Shown here: positions 44,733 to 55,970 of the stretch, in pieces
Position numbering within the stretch: the stretch's first letter is position 1
Layout of the letters: every line of letters starts with the position of its first letter
Assembly: GCA_011037195.1 (NCBI GenBank)
Contig: JAAEAF010002782.1
Span: 1 to 64,000, forward strand
Length of the DNA stretch: 64,000 bases
Direction of reading: 5' to 3'
Source: Triatoma infestans
Lineage: Eukaryota > Arthropoda > Insecta > Hemiptera > Reduviidae
Position numbers and translations under genes: made by a program
Notes under the pieces: generated by a model
The model's input: the letters and a program-made list of their open reading frames with translations, nothing else
Told to the model about the DNA's origin: nothing
Database searches by the model: none

Positions 44733-44978
44733 ACCACAAAATGAAGCAGTCTATCACGGAAAATATCTCTGATGCTTTCCAGCTCTGCGGAACCAACCAC
44801 CACAACAAATATTTAGTTACCTGAACACTGCATTGGTAATGCTGATCTTCACATTTACCCAAAATTTGCTTTGAAGAAAATTTTTCAATAAATGTTTACA
44901 ATCATTAATTTTATAATTTCTAACTTTTGCGCAAAAATTGAGAGGCGGGAAAAAAAAAATAACGCAAATACTACATAC

Positions 44979-45175
44979 CTGACAAGAATCTTGTACACCT
45001 CGTCCAGCACAAATCATATTCGATGTAATCCTACTAGGTCTATATTTGGTGGCACGACATTGTTGTAAAGTTAATATTGGTACTTTAACCTCTTGGACAA
45101 TACTGGCCAAACTTCCACCTTCAGATGTCCGGCCCCAACCAACAACTGTTCCATATTTTCCAGAAGGGTCTGTAC
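44979..45175 (-). CDS. Serine protease gene A, exon before the catalytic serine
   Basis: 197-nt minus-strand exon between TTTTTTTCTACCAG (acceptor ending 45176) and GTATGT (44978-44973). Enters phase 1, leaves phase 0. It encodes TDPSGKYGTVVGWGRTSEGG, then SLASIVQEVKVPIL, QQCRATKYRPSRITSNMICAG and RGVQDSCQ. VVGWG, the Cys pair around QQC and MICAG, and DSC before the GDSGG exon are all standard in S1 trypsins. The upstream exons (activation site, His57 and Asp102) were not found between 45176 and 64000 and are probably to the right of the window. The intron to the GDSGG exon is 5.97 kb. Confidence 0.93.
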
Positions 45176-45255
45176 CTGGTAGAAAAAAAAATCACTAATA
45201 TGTTGGATGTTATTTTATGGTACATGCTTTATTTATTTTAACTTGTATATAATAA

Positions 45256-46403
45256 TTAGGTAAACCCGACCACGCTTCGCTGTGGCTCAGTCTGATTTTA
45301 ATTATTAGGGAAGTAAATAGTAGTATTATAATTAACATAGATTCAGCAAAAAAACACATCTTGCTATTTAATACCGTACATTGCGTTGCTGTGCACTGAA
45401 AGGAAAGAAAGAAAAAATGTTTTTAACTGAAAGTCTTTTTTTATTGTAAAGCTAGTGAATGGATCATATTTTTTGTTTGTCCGTTTTCTGCATAAACATA
45501 AAGATCAGATGGTTTACCGACTCTGGAGCATGCGACAAATAATTTCCATGAGAGACGTATTCGTTTTCTTAATTCAAACTGCACACTTGCAAAGATTATC
45601 CTTGTGCTTTATTGATAGTCATAGCGAACGCAAGGCGTATTGGGAAATTGAAGTCGTTTGAACTCGAACGCCATCTGTCGGTATGAGTTGGTAATGTGGA
45701 AGTAGTATGTCTTCACTTTTATGAGGTCCAGTGATAATTGTTGCTTCTATTAGATTTTTCTTCAATTATTTAACTACTGTCGTGTACCATTGCATAACTT
45801 TGGCTGATTGATGTTTCGGAGTAATATAATTGGCACTCCAATTTTCAAATTTAGAATGTGTGGCAATAATCTAGGAACATCGAGTGAATTAAGAAATTCC
45901 GTTGGAAATTTCACAACTTCATTTTGGTCCATCACGAAGTGTCAATGGATTTGTGTGTCACTGTTTCAGCTGTGATTCTGTTTAGAATGAGTCGTTCATA
46001 TCGAGTACATCGACATTTTTAGCGGAATGGCTCTTCCGCTTAACTATGCGTGATTTTGATAATTTGTTTCGATGCTTTGGAATACCTTGTCTGCTAATAC
46101 TGCGCGAGACTGGTGTGAGGTACTTCGAGACCGGTGGCGATGAGAGGTACTTATAAGTAGTTGAGAAAGAGGTTTAGTGAGTGCGCCACGATCGCAACGC
46201 GTCTGCGTCTGTCTATTTCTGCCAACCTCGCGAAACGCTCGGAATTTCCCGTTTCCGTTGGAACTTCAGAGTAAAAAGTATATATAAACACTCTTAAATA
46301 GAAATGCAATGTTGTGTAACAATTTCAAGTCAATCTATCGACTACTTTTCTAGTTTTGTGGCCACAAACATACGAATCCTGAATTTATATATATATATAT
46401 ATA
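45256..46403 (-). mobile_element. Helitron, non-autonomous, with helicase remnant
   Basis: Minus-strand 5' end TCTATATATATATATAAATT (T at 46403) after host A. The 3' end is a hairpin GCCACAGCGAAGCGTGG followed by GGGTTTACCTAA (CTAA at 45259-45256) and then host T. TC...CTRR ends with a hairpin and A|T insertion without target duplication define canonical Helitrons. The 5' 300 bp and 3' 200 bp match the copy at 61646-63133. The interior is a shorter, deleted helicase. Confidence 0.9.
45450..46140 (-). pseudogene. Helitron PIF1-type helicase, C-terminal remnant
   Basis: Minus-strand words, in shifting frames: VFQSIETNYQNHA, LSGRAI, FEFKRLQFP, RLAFAMTINKAQG and LFVACSRVGKPSDLYVYAENG. INKAQG and VACSRVG are the late helicase motifs of Helitron Rep/Hel proteins. 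The Rep (HUH) domain and Walker A are missing. Confidence 0.8.
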
Positions 46404-48130
46404 GATGTGAACAGGAGGTTCTCTTTTTTTAAGATATCCCAGGTTGAATAATTAGGGCAAAACCTTTTATTCACCAGGACCGTACTAACGTAGTGTAGAA
46501 GTGCACTGCATCCTGCAAAAACAGATTTTAGTTGAACTCAACGAAACTGTACTCAAAGGATGGTTTTCAAAGAATCTTTGTCCTCACTAAAGGCAATAAA
46601 GTCGGCAAATCTGCATGAACTATCCGTATTGAAGCAGATATATCTTCTTTCGATGAGAAGCTCAGCAATTCTTTTTTTAAACCTCTGGTGACGAGGAACA
46701 TGTTCTGCAAACAGTTTCCCAACTAAAAAGAATCATTCAGGGGAGACACAGTTTCGGTTGAAATCATATTCCACGGTATGTTTCTTGTGCTTCCTGGATT
46801 TTTTTTCTTTTTTGATATATTCTGTCCACGAATAGACACACGTCCAGAATGAGAGTATGACACATATAACCGTCTATCACTTTTATTTTGAAACATTTTT
46901 CTTATTAACATTTTTCTGGAAAAAAACAGCAATGGTATTGCTAGATTGTTCAGTTGCCCAGATAATATGAACGTACACTAAATATATACCTAAATTTAAA
47001 AAAAACCTAGAGAAAATTGGTTAACCGAAAGTGATAGATACTTCATTGGTTTTTGAACTTTCTCAAAAACGGCTACAACGTTTTGTCTTAAACTTGGAAT
47101 GCCACCTGCACAGATATAAAATCTGTCACTATTTTTTAAAACAAGTGTCCTAAAAAAAAAAAATTATTGTAGGTATTTTCTAAAGAATCTGTGAATCAGG
47201 TTAGATTTCAAATTTTAATGTCTTTTTTTCAATGTTATGGCTGGACTATACAAAGTGATCACTTCACATACTTATAATAATTGTATCATTAATTGTATCT
47301 CTATAATTAAGTCAGGGCAACTGAGTAAAAATGCCATTTTTAACTTTAGCACAACACCATTGCCGTTAGTTTTGGCCTTACGCTACCCAAATTCCATGTT
47401 TAAATGAAAATTGGTCATTTGACTGGAGAAATTATTTGAACTGTTTGAAATAAGTTTTTACGTTTTTTTTTGTACCTACCACAATATAAGTAATTCAGTA
47501 ACTAAAAGAAAATTGTTATGAAATGTGTTAAATTAGGTTATTTGAATAACTAGAGAATTCTATTAAAAGGGAATTAGTTAATTAAATTACATGCGTCTTG
47601 TAAAATCAGAAAGGTTAATTTAAATTAAATAAGATTATTTTACCATACAATAAGGGGGAAACAAATTAAGCAATTTTTACAACATGAATTTATTCAATAA
47701 TTTTTTTTGACCCACTAATTAACATTTGGATTGTTTTGAATTTTTTCCCCCCCATTAAAAATTTAAAACATTTTGATTAACTGCAATAATTAACTTATAT
47801 ATTGAAATTGTAGTTTTTTTTTATTTAAATTTAATGAATATTCAAATATTATTATTATTATTTTAAATGCTGAAAGAGGGATCCGTATTGTTGTAATTGA
47901 TCAATTGATTTCCCTTCCTGCAACTATTATAAATATTCTAATAAATAAATGTTCATTGTTTACTAACATTTATTATAAAAGTGGTGGTAGTGGGGGGATT
48001 ATGTTTAATTGACAGCGCTCTCTGTTCACAACTCCTGACATAGCTTATTATAACAGCTGTTTAAATTTAAAAATTTGTAGATTTCCCAGAGCTCCATTGT
48101 TTTTTTTTTTTTGCGCAAAAAGGTTTCAAA
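46404..48130. other. AT-rich stretch with old repeat traces
   Basis: A decayed HINE-like core is detectable around 46990-47120 (TCTCAAAAACGGCTACAACG). 46407-46720 holds unassigned G+C-richer sequence. I searched for the missing protease gene A exons and found none. Confidence 0.35.
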
Positions 48131-48135
48131 TATAA

Positions 48136-49164
48136 TTGACAGGTTTATATAAATATGCACTTACTATACCTTGTTCAATTCCAAAAAAAAAAAACCTTAT
48201 AAACCTATTTATAAGTAAAATGGTATTCAAATTGAATACTGAAACTCCCATTTACCACTCGTTCACCTTCATTCGTCCTATTCACAATAGAATCAATAAC
48301 ATCCTCAAAAACTTTATCCCCAACCTCCGAACAGTCTTCTCTCCCACCAACAAACTAAATTTAATCTTCTCAAAAATTAAAGACAACTTATTGAAAAATC
48401 TAACAAAACACATACGGTATACAAACTTCAATGTATTACAACCCAACTGCAACGCTTGCTACATAGGTGTATCCAAACAGTTTTTACAAAAAAAAGACTC
48501 CGGACAACACGAACTAGTCATTATTAACAAAAAAAATTGACAGCACTGCTCTCACTTCAAACATGTTCTAGACTTTCAATCATGCCATCGATTTCAATAA
48601 CCCTTCCATTTTAACCACTTACTCCAACCATTCAAAACGTCTTCTATCCGAATCCTTACAAATTCATCTTCATCCGAATTCTATCAATTTTAAAAAAAAG
48701 ACAAAGAAATCATAACTTTAACTTACAACAATATTTTTCTAACGCTAAAAAACAAAAGATACTCGCCAGTAATTTGTTCTTCCAAATTTGAAATTGCCGC
48801 TCCTCATTACAAACATTTTTCTTATCCCTCCCACCTTTTAGCAGTTTCTTAAATTTAAAAAAAATACTCTCTCTTCATTTCAGTCTCAACGTTCTCAACG
48901 TTCACTCCTCTCCTAGCCTAAAGATATCTTCATCTGTCTTATTTTATCTTATTGTCAATATCATTTTATTTAATTTACTATCACTTCTGTTTTATAATTT
49001 CTTCTGTTAATATTTCTTTAATTTAAATTTTTCTTTTTTTTTTTTTTTTTATAAATCTATGAACTTTTCATATCTACTATAATTGTACAATAATGTATTT
49101 TCTTCAATAAATTTTTACAGAGCTCCTGAAGAAGGGCACACCAATGGTACCCGAAATGTAGAGC
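48136..49164 (+). pseudogene. Penelope-like element 3' part: GIY-YIG endonuclease and terminus
   Basis: The plus-strand frame from 48136 runs 134 codons, including IRPIHNRINNILKNFIPNL and NKLNLIFSKIKDNLL. After an indel near 48440 comes CNACYIGVSKQFLQKK, the GIY-YIG nuclease start of Penelope-like elements with its Cys-containing lead. It continues in broken frames with NHSKRLLSESLQIHLHPN. About 400 bp further comes a hammerhead-like terminus (49122-49164). RT sequence is absent at the left side. The GIY-YIG domain would nick target DNA in an intact element. Confidence 0.75.
49122..49164 (+). ncRNA. Hammerhead-like terminus of Penelope-like element
   Basis: GCTC, CTGAAGA (49126-49132), helix II GGG...CCC with an inner ACC/GGT (49134-49152), GAAA (49153-49156), TGTA, GAGC. 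GCTC/GAGC pairs as a 4-bp helix I and the cleavage triplet would be GUA. The linkage to a GIY-YIG fragment supports the Penelope assignment. Known Penelope-like elements carry such motifs. Confidence 0.55.
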
Positions 49165-49754
49165 AAAAAATAATTTTTTTTTTCTTTAAAAACTTCTCGG
49201 GCCACCGTACAAACATCTCATTGCTATTTTATAAGTATATTATAAGTATATTTTCAATTGTAGTTTAAACGATTTTGCTTTAAAATTTAGAATTTTAGCA
49301 CTTAATGTACCCAACCCCAAACCATTTTATGTGGTAGAACCATTATTGTATTGATGGGGCACTTTAATGGAAAGCTTAACATTCATTATTGCTACCCCCA
49401 GAACTTCATACAAAATGTAAATTTTCCTAACAAATTGTTTCAGTTGAAAGTGATAAAGTTATTTATGTGTGTCATAGAAAAATAATTAGGCCATTCTTTT
49501 TTTTTTTGTTGAGAAAATCGCATAATATGCAAATTGAAATAATTATATCTGTTTTCTCTGTAAAATATTTCTCAGCAAAAATATTCAGAATGATTTTTTG
49601 ATTTACTGGAAATTTTGTATAATTTTTTTTTTTATAATATAACAATTGCAATTTTTGAAAGGTAAAGCTTTACTCATGGACTTGAATGAAAAAATGGCTA
49701 TTACCTTTTCACAAGTGACTAGTTTTTCGTAAAATGGTTTATAAGTTTGTTTTT
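49165..49754. other. AT-rich non-coding stretch
   Basis: No gene. Weak HINE-like words near 49350-49460. Confidence 0.35.
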
Positions 49755-50739
49755 ACTTTCTTTTACTCCTAGTAAGAGGAAGTATTGTAATCGTGTCAAA
49801 TTTTCGATATCGAGTTTTCACCGGAAATATCCGTTTTGAGGTCCCCTAAGCCCAAAAAAGTGGTTTTTAGCAAATGGTCTGTGTGTATGTATGTATGTGA
49901 ACAGCATAGCTCAAAAACGAAAAATCTTAGAAAGTTGAAACTTGATATTCCGTTTAGCGGTCTACCATGGGATCTGACTGTACGTTATCTGTCGTAATTC
50001 CTCAACCGAAAGTACCACTTTACTAGTTGGATTTTTTACTTTTTTTGCGATTTTCTCAAAAAAGGCTCCGACGATTTTCTTTAAACTTACTATATCAACC
50101 ACACATACAAAGAGCTACAACTTTTATTTGAAACATTTCTCCGGGAAAATGCATTTAAGGGCACTTTTTGGGGAGGGGTGGGGTTAGATTTTCATCTAAA
50201 ATGCTATTTCAGTTTATTAGATAATTCTGTCATCTAAATAATGTTGATTAGAATTAAATATGTTGTTGAAATTCCAAGTTTGAAGAAAATTGGATAACCG
50301 GAAGTGCGTTTACTTTACCACTTTACTAAATGAGTTTTTCTCTTTTTCGCAATTTTCTCAAAAATGGCTCCAACGATTTTCTTGAAACTTGGTATATAAA
50401 CTAAACATACAATGATCTACAACTTTTATTTTAAACATTTCTCTGGAAAAATTTATTTAAGGCCACTTTTAATGGAAGGGTGAGATTATATTTTTCTCTA
50501 TAAGTGCTATCACAGTTGATTATACAATTCTATCATCCAAACAAAATTAATTAGAAATAAATAGTTGGCCAAAATTCCGAGTTTCAAGAAAATTAGTAAA
50601 CCGGGAGTGCGCTTTTACTCAACAGTTTTTTTCAATTTTCGACGAATCTCATTAAATTTGGTGCACAAACTATAAAAGCTGTCAATCATAATTTGAAGAA
50701 CTGGAGTAAGAGAAAGTTGTGTGAGTGTTTCACACCAGA
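49755..50739 (-). mobile_element. HINE-like element, two-core copy 10
   Basis: Near-consensus copy, with hairpin one base off (CTTTTACTCC). Both cores and the 5' palindrome intact. Short TATG microsatellite. Lies about 100 bp left of the Tc1 element. Confidence 0.85.
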
Positions 50740-52216
50740 TTTTTATTCTTTTAAACAAAGCAGCTATGAAGGAGAGTGTTTTCCTAGAAACAGCCAATAA
50801 TTTCAATTTTTGAAAAAATATATAATTTTTTTTTAAATAAACTGCTGGACAAAATTATTGCATAAAATTTTAAAATGATGTAATTTGAAGTTACAGTCTA
50901 TTACTGTATTTTTTTTTATATACAATCGTTGTAAATGAACTCTGAACCAAAGAGAAATAAGAAACCGAACCATTTGTTTATGTTTTTAAGTGACTAATTC
51001 CTTGAACTCTTGAAAATACAATAATAATTCCAGTTCTTTACTTGCACTGTTTGTGGTAATTTCTTTCTCCTACACATTTTTGTTAAGTTTTTTTCTTATC
51101 AGTTCTTTTTATTCCGCTTTTTCGTTCTTAACATGCCTCTTCATGGCAGTTATTCGGAAGAAATTGCAATAAGTGTGGTCACATTACATGAGGAATGGCT
51201 AAATCAAGCAAAAATTGCTCAGAGTCTAGGAATGAGCCAATCCACTGTCTAAAGAATTTTAGCACGCCATAGGGAGACTGGTGCTACTCCCGACGGCAAG
51301 TTACGGGCCGCCCTAGAAGTACAACCCATTCAGCTGAATATCTTATGGAACAGGTTTGTCACTATCAATCAAGTACGTCACTTGATCGCTGATGTCCGTG
51401 ATGTCCATATTTCAAGTAGGACAGTCAGAAGAAGGTTAAAAGAAGCAAAATTGGCTTCCAGGATACCCGCTACTGGCCCTCTTCTCACCAGAGCAGAGAG
51501 TAGAGTTGCCAGACTGCAATATTCACGAGAACATGTCAATTGGACAACAGACGATTGGAGACGTGTTTTATTCACAGATGAGTCGAGATTTGCCCTACAC
51601 TCTCCAGATGGAAGGATGAGAGTTTGGAGGCATCAAGGTGAGAGATATGCAGAGGCTAACATTTCTCCAAGAGTGGCTTTTGGTGGAGGCGGTGTTATGA
51701 TTTGGGGAGGCATAAGTTTTTTGACGGACGTGCAGACTTACATATCGTGGAAAATGGGACGCTAAATGTCCGGAAGTACCTTGAAGAAGTTCTTCAGTGA
51801 TATGTTGTGCTAATTTCTGAAAGAGTCGGTGATTGATGGTGAGGACAATGTCAGATTCATACGGCTCCAGTTGTCCTCGAGCACCTGTATGATGTTGGGA
51901 TTCGACGTTTAGTTGCTCCAACGAGAAGTCCAGACCTAAATCCAAATAGAACACCTTTGGGACACAATTGGAAGATGGCTGAGACTTCGCCTGATTGCCC
52001 CTATCACTCTCAGGGAGCTACGTACAGCAGTTATTGAAGAATGGAATGAGATTTCTCAAGAGGTTATCCAAAATATAATCTCTTCAATACCAGGGAGGCT
52101 TGCTGCAGTTATCAGAGCAAGAGGAGGTATCACTAAATACTTGTTGTGGTGGTTGGTTCCGCAGAGCTGGAAAGCATCAGAGACATTTTCCGTGGAAGCC
52201 TGCTTCACTTTGTGGT

Positions 52217-52254
52217 CATCGACCGGTTTCGGGCGTTCGCCCATCTTCAGGATG
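52217..52254 (-). ncRNA. Candidate hammerhead core (arm 1)
   Basis: CATC, CTGAAGA, GGGC-GAAC-GCCC, GAAAC, GGTC, GATG on the minus strand, all boxes intact. Confidence 0.5.
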
Positions 52255-52346
52255 CACTTTTCAGACAGTGTGCCAACACAGACTCGTACAGAGACTTAGT
52301 TTCACACTCCTGTACGAGTCTGTGTCGGCACACTGTCTGAAAAGCG

Positions 52347-52384
52347 CATCCTGAAGATGGGCGAACGCCCGAAACCGGTCGATG
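52347..52384 (+). ncRNA. Candidate hammerhead core (arm 2)
   Basis: Same core as arm 1 on the plus strand, all boxes intact. The two arms could also pair with each other over more than 100 nt, which would compete with ribozyme folding in a full-length transcript. Confidence 0.5.
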
Positions 52385-52574
52385 ACCACAAAATGAAGCA
52401 GGCTTCCACGGAAAATGTCTCTGATCACTAAATACTGTGAAAAAAAAATGAAGAAGTGATAATAAATAAGAACCATTTTAATTTTGAATTTTACAGATTT
52501 TTGTTTGAGCTTTATTTTTTATTCTGTGTAATAAATCCGGGTTTTTTTTTTAATTTTTAGTAGTTGTTCTTATT

Positions 52575-53579
52575 ACTTTCTCTTACTCCTAGTAAGAGGA
52601 AGTATTGTAATCGTGCCAAATTTTCGATATCGAGTATTCACCGGAAATATCCGTTTTGAGGTCCCCTGAGTCCAAAAAAGTGGTTTTTAGCGAATGGTCT
52701 GTGTGTATGTGTGTCTGTGTGTGTGTGTAAGTATGTATGTATGTACGTGAACAGCATAGCTCAAAAACGAAAAACTGTAGAAAGTTGAAACTTGATATTC
52801 CGTTTAGGTATCACCGTGGTATCTGACACTGCGTTATCTGTCCAAATTCCTTAACCGGAAGTACCACTTTACTAGTTGAATTTTTTATTTTTTTGCGATT
52901 TTCTCATAAATGGCTCCGACGATTTTCTTTAAACATGGTATATCAACTACACATACAAAGAGCTACAACTTCTATTTAAAACATTTCTCCGGGAAAATGC
53001 ATTGAAGGGCACTTTTGGGGGAAAGGTGGGGTTAGGTTTTCATCTAGTGCTATTTCAGTTTATTAGACAATTCTGTCATTTAAATAATGTTAATTAGAAT
53101 TAAATATGTTGCTGAAATTCCGAGTTGAAAAAAAAATCGGATAACCGGAATTGCGTTTGTTTTAACACTTACAAATGATTTTTTTCACTTTTCGCGATTT
53201 TCTCAAAAATGGCTCTGACGATTTTTTTGTAAACTTGTATATACCAACCCTAAACATAAAGATTCTACAACTTTTTTTCTAAAACATTTCTCTGGGAAAA
53301 TTCTTGTAAAGGGCACTTTTAGGGGAGGGGTGGGGTTAGATTTTCATCAAAGTGCTATCCTAGTTGATTATACAATTCTATAATCCAAACATAATTAGTT
53401 AGAAATAAATAGATGGCTGAAATTCCGAGTTTCAAGAAAATTAGTAAACCGGAAGTGCGCTTTTACTGAACAGTTTTTTCAGACGAATTTCATTAAATTT
53501 GTACACAAACTATAAAATTTGTCAATTATCATTTTGAGGACTGGAGTAAGAGAAAGTTGTGTGAGTGTTTCACACCAGA
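52575..53579 (-). mobile_element. HINE-like element, two-core copy 11, nested in Tc1
   Basis: Complete copy, with intact 8-bp hairpin stem and CACACCAGA end. Inserted in the Tc1 3' region just inside the right terminal repeat, flanked by T-tracts. The microsatellite mixes (TG)n, GTCTG and TATG. Confidence 0.9.
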
Positions 53580-53667
53580 TTTTTTTTTTTCCTTGGGATT
53601 AGAAGAATCCATCAACAACTTTTATAATATTTTGAAATTTTATGCAATACTTTTGGCCAGCATTTTA

Positions 53668-54476
53668 TAAAAACACCATAAGACTAGAAGGCATGGATGG
53701 ATGTTTTCCATCCCTCTCTTTTTTCCTTCTTAGATTAAACAAAACGAAAAAAAAATTATTTAAATTTGAAATAAGATTTTAATAAATAAAGTTTCTTCAT
53801 TTATATTAGTAAAAGCGTTTTCTAAAATGCTCATAAGAATTATTTAATGGTGAGTATAATTATTATTATAAAATTTATTGCATCATTTGTAACAATAATT
53901 ACAATTAAATTGCAAATAGTAAATTAACATAAATAACTTGACATAGTTACTTTTTTTCTCTCTCTCTCTCTCTCTCTCTTAGCCTCTCTTCTATATACGT
54001 GTTAACTAGTAGAAAGTGTTCGTTCTGTATATAAATAATAATAATAAAATAAAATATCAACAGATATTAACACAAGTAGTCTGACAAGTGTTGTGCTCTT
54101 AAAGGTGGAACCACTAGTGAAAGTCGAATGCAATTTCTTTAAGATATAGGTACTTTCCCTAGTTGCTTTAGTTGAACTTATTAACTGTATAGAAATATTT
54201 GTATTGGAATCACACGGAAAACAAAAATTATAACAAAACTTTTTATTTACTTTAAAATATAATGATTAATAATAATAAAAGACCTCTAAAAAACAGCTGT
54301 TAATAAAATAACCACTAATGAAGGTAATAATGCGTAGGAAATAAAAACTGGACTGGGATGCTATCTCTCGGCATATAGAAGAATTACAATAAAATAAACA
54401 AAAACATTTTCTTATTTTGATCAATGATTGCAATTAATTATTTGAACTATTTGAACAATTACATAAAAAAAAAAAA
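53668..54476. other. AT-rich spacer
   Basis: Contains a (CT)n run at 53957-53980. No gene seen. Confidence 0.4.
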
Positions 54477-55178
54477 TCTGGTGTGAAACACTCACACAAC
54501 TTTCTCTTACTCCAGTTCTCCAAATTATAATTGACAGCTTTTATAGTTTATGTACCAAATTTAATAAGATTCGTCGAAAACTGAAAAAATTGTTCAGTCA
54601 AAGCGCACTTCCGGTTTACTAATTTTCTTGAAACTCGGAATTTTGGCCATGTATTTATTTCTAATTAATTTTGTTTGGATGATACAATTGTATAATCAAC
54701 TGTGATAGCACTTTAGAGAAAAATAACCCCACCCCTCCCCCAGAAGTGCCCTTAAATGAATTTTCCTGGAGAAATGTTTCAAATAAAAGTTGTAGCTCTT
54801 TGTATGTGTAGTTGATATAGCAAGTTTAAAGAAAATCTTCGGAGCCATTTTTGAGAAAATTGCAAAAACGTAAAAAAAACAACTAGTAAAGTGGTACTTC
54901 CGGTTGAGGAATATTGACACATAACGCACCGTCAGATCCCATGGTGATACCTAAACGTAATATCAAGTTTGAACTTTCTACGATTTTTTCGTTTTTGAGC
55001 TATGCTGTTCACATACATACACACACACAGACACACACACACACACACACCACACACACACACACATACAGACATGACACATAAAAACCACGTTTTGGGA
55101 CCAGGGAAAACGGAATAGCCGGTGAACACTCGATATCAAAATTGACACGAAAACAATTCCCGATAGGGAGAGAAAAAG
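54477..55178 (+). mobile_element. HINE-like element, one-core copy 12
   Basis: Starts TCTGGTGTGAAACACTCACAC. Only one core is present. A long (AC)n/(CA)n tract with TACAGACATG lies at about 55013-55075. The hairpin end is degraded (CCCGATAGGGAGAG), possibly by errors around the microsatellite. Confidence 0.8.
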
Positions 55179-55740
55179 AATAATAAAAAAATGTCTTGAA
55201 CTTTTTTTTTTTTTTAAAGTTTTTGGGTGGAAAAATATGTTTAATTCAAGGGATGACATTTTATAGGATTTCTAGCCATGGCTTCCATGGGTAATTTTCT
55301 ATACATACCTAATTTAATAATTTTTTTTTTTTTTTTTTAAATTTGTTGTCTTTCATCTATCACAATGGTTATTGATTATAAAAAGTTTGTTTTTCTTGAT
55401 AAAAATTCGTATAATACTTAGCACTGTATGGTTTGCTATAGAATTTATTCATTTTTTTTTTTTTAACTGAATCAAGAAACTCACTTTAATTTACTTGGTC
55501 GCCATTATTCATTGACTGACAATCGTATGTACTTTCCACAGAATTAGCGTGAAGTATTAAAATTATTACTTGCTGATCAATAAATAAATAAAATTAGGGA
55601 AAAATTAGAAACGGCAATTCTGTTTTTTTTTGACTTCAATATTTTACAATTCTGAAGCTTTTTTTTTATCCCTCTATCATCGCAAATACGTAAAAATCAC
55701 TATATAATAAGGCGATTACAGTTACAAATATCATTGGAAG
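55179..55740. other. AT-rich stretch
   Basis: T-tracts and unassigned sequence, no gene. Confidence 0.35.
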
Positions 55741-55744
55741 GATG

Positions 55745-55970
55745 CCCACAGTGGCCAACAATCAGATAAACTGCTGCTGATGGATTTTCACACTGCGCTG
55801 ATGATCAATGAGAGAATCATGAATTCTTTTAAATTTATCAAACCATCTAAACAAATGCATGTTGCCGCCAGAGTTGGTTGCTACTTTAAAATCGTAGAAC
55901 ACCAAATATCTAAGAGGTTCTTTATTAAGAACCATAGTTTTTTATTTCACTGGACACTCAGTAATTAAAT
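55745..55970 (-). pseudogene. Possible mariner-type transposase N-terminal fragment
   Basis: The minus strand reads MHLFRWFDKFKRIHDSLIDH, then QRSVK, resembling the second helix-turn-helix of mariner transposases (RWF-x-KF...SL-D-x-RSGRP). It is too short and decayed to prove, with no TIRs or catalytic part. Confidence 0.35.

Larger units (their letters stand above)
44362..44807. mobile_element. Hammerhead repeat, composite inverted copy with captured flank
   Basis: Outer direct repeat AATATTTA (44354-44361, 44808-44815). The left arm (about 44368-44510) and right arm (about 44632-44807) are inverted copies of the same unit. Between them lies a second copy of the SINE end and its right flank (44508-44630), matching 43986-44119. 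The arms end at TTTACACAC on both sides. Confidence 0.75.
52141..52423. mobile_element. Hammerhead repeat, palindromic insertion, 283 bp
   Basis: Perfect 12-bp target duplication ATCACTAAATAC (52129-52140, 52424-52435) inside the Tc1 transposase ORF. It consists of a full unit (to about 52308) joined head to head to a shorter inverted unit that stops at GTCTCTG. Both arms hold a hammerhead core. No protein is encoded. Confidence 0.9.
51133..52459 (+). pseudogene. Tc1-like transposase, broken
   Basis: From ATG 51133 the N-terminal HTH reads EIAISVVTLHEEWLNQAKIA, then QSLGMSQSTV followed by an in-frame TAA. The main open piece includes [38 protein letters not shown] (first catalytic Asp in FTDES) and [12 protein letters not shown]. 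After frameshifts there are VLEHLYDVGIRRLVAPT-like and HLWDTIGRWLRLR words, then TLRELRTAVIEEWNEISQEV and RARGGITKY, interrupted by the hammerhead insertion and closed by TGA at 52457. The second DDE Asp (DNARPH region) is degraded. It would bind the TIRs and cut and paste the element. This copy is dead. Confidence 0.9.
50840..53665 (+). mobile_element. Tc1-like DNA transposon with two nested insertions
   Basis: Terminal inverted repeats share CTGGMCAAAAKTATTGCAT and then AAAATTT (50844-50870, complement at 53661-53635). TA duplications sit at 50838-50839 and 53666-53667. Inside are a transposase pseudogene (51133-52459), a hammerhead-repeat insertion (52141-52423) and a HINE-like copy (52575-53579). 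Removing these leaves about 1.5 kb, the normal Tc1 size. Confidence 0.9.
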
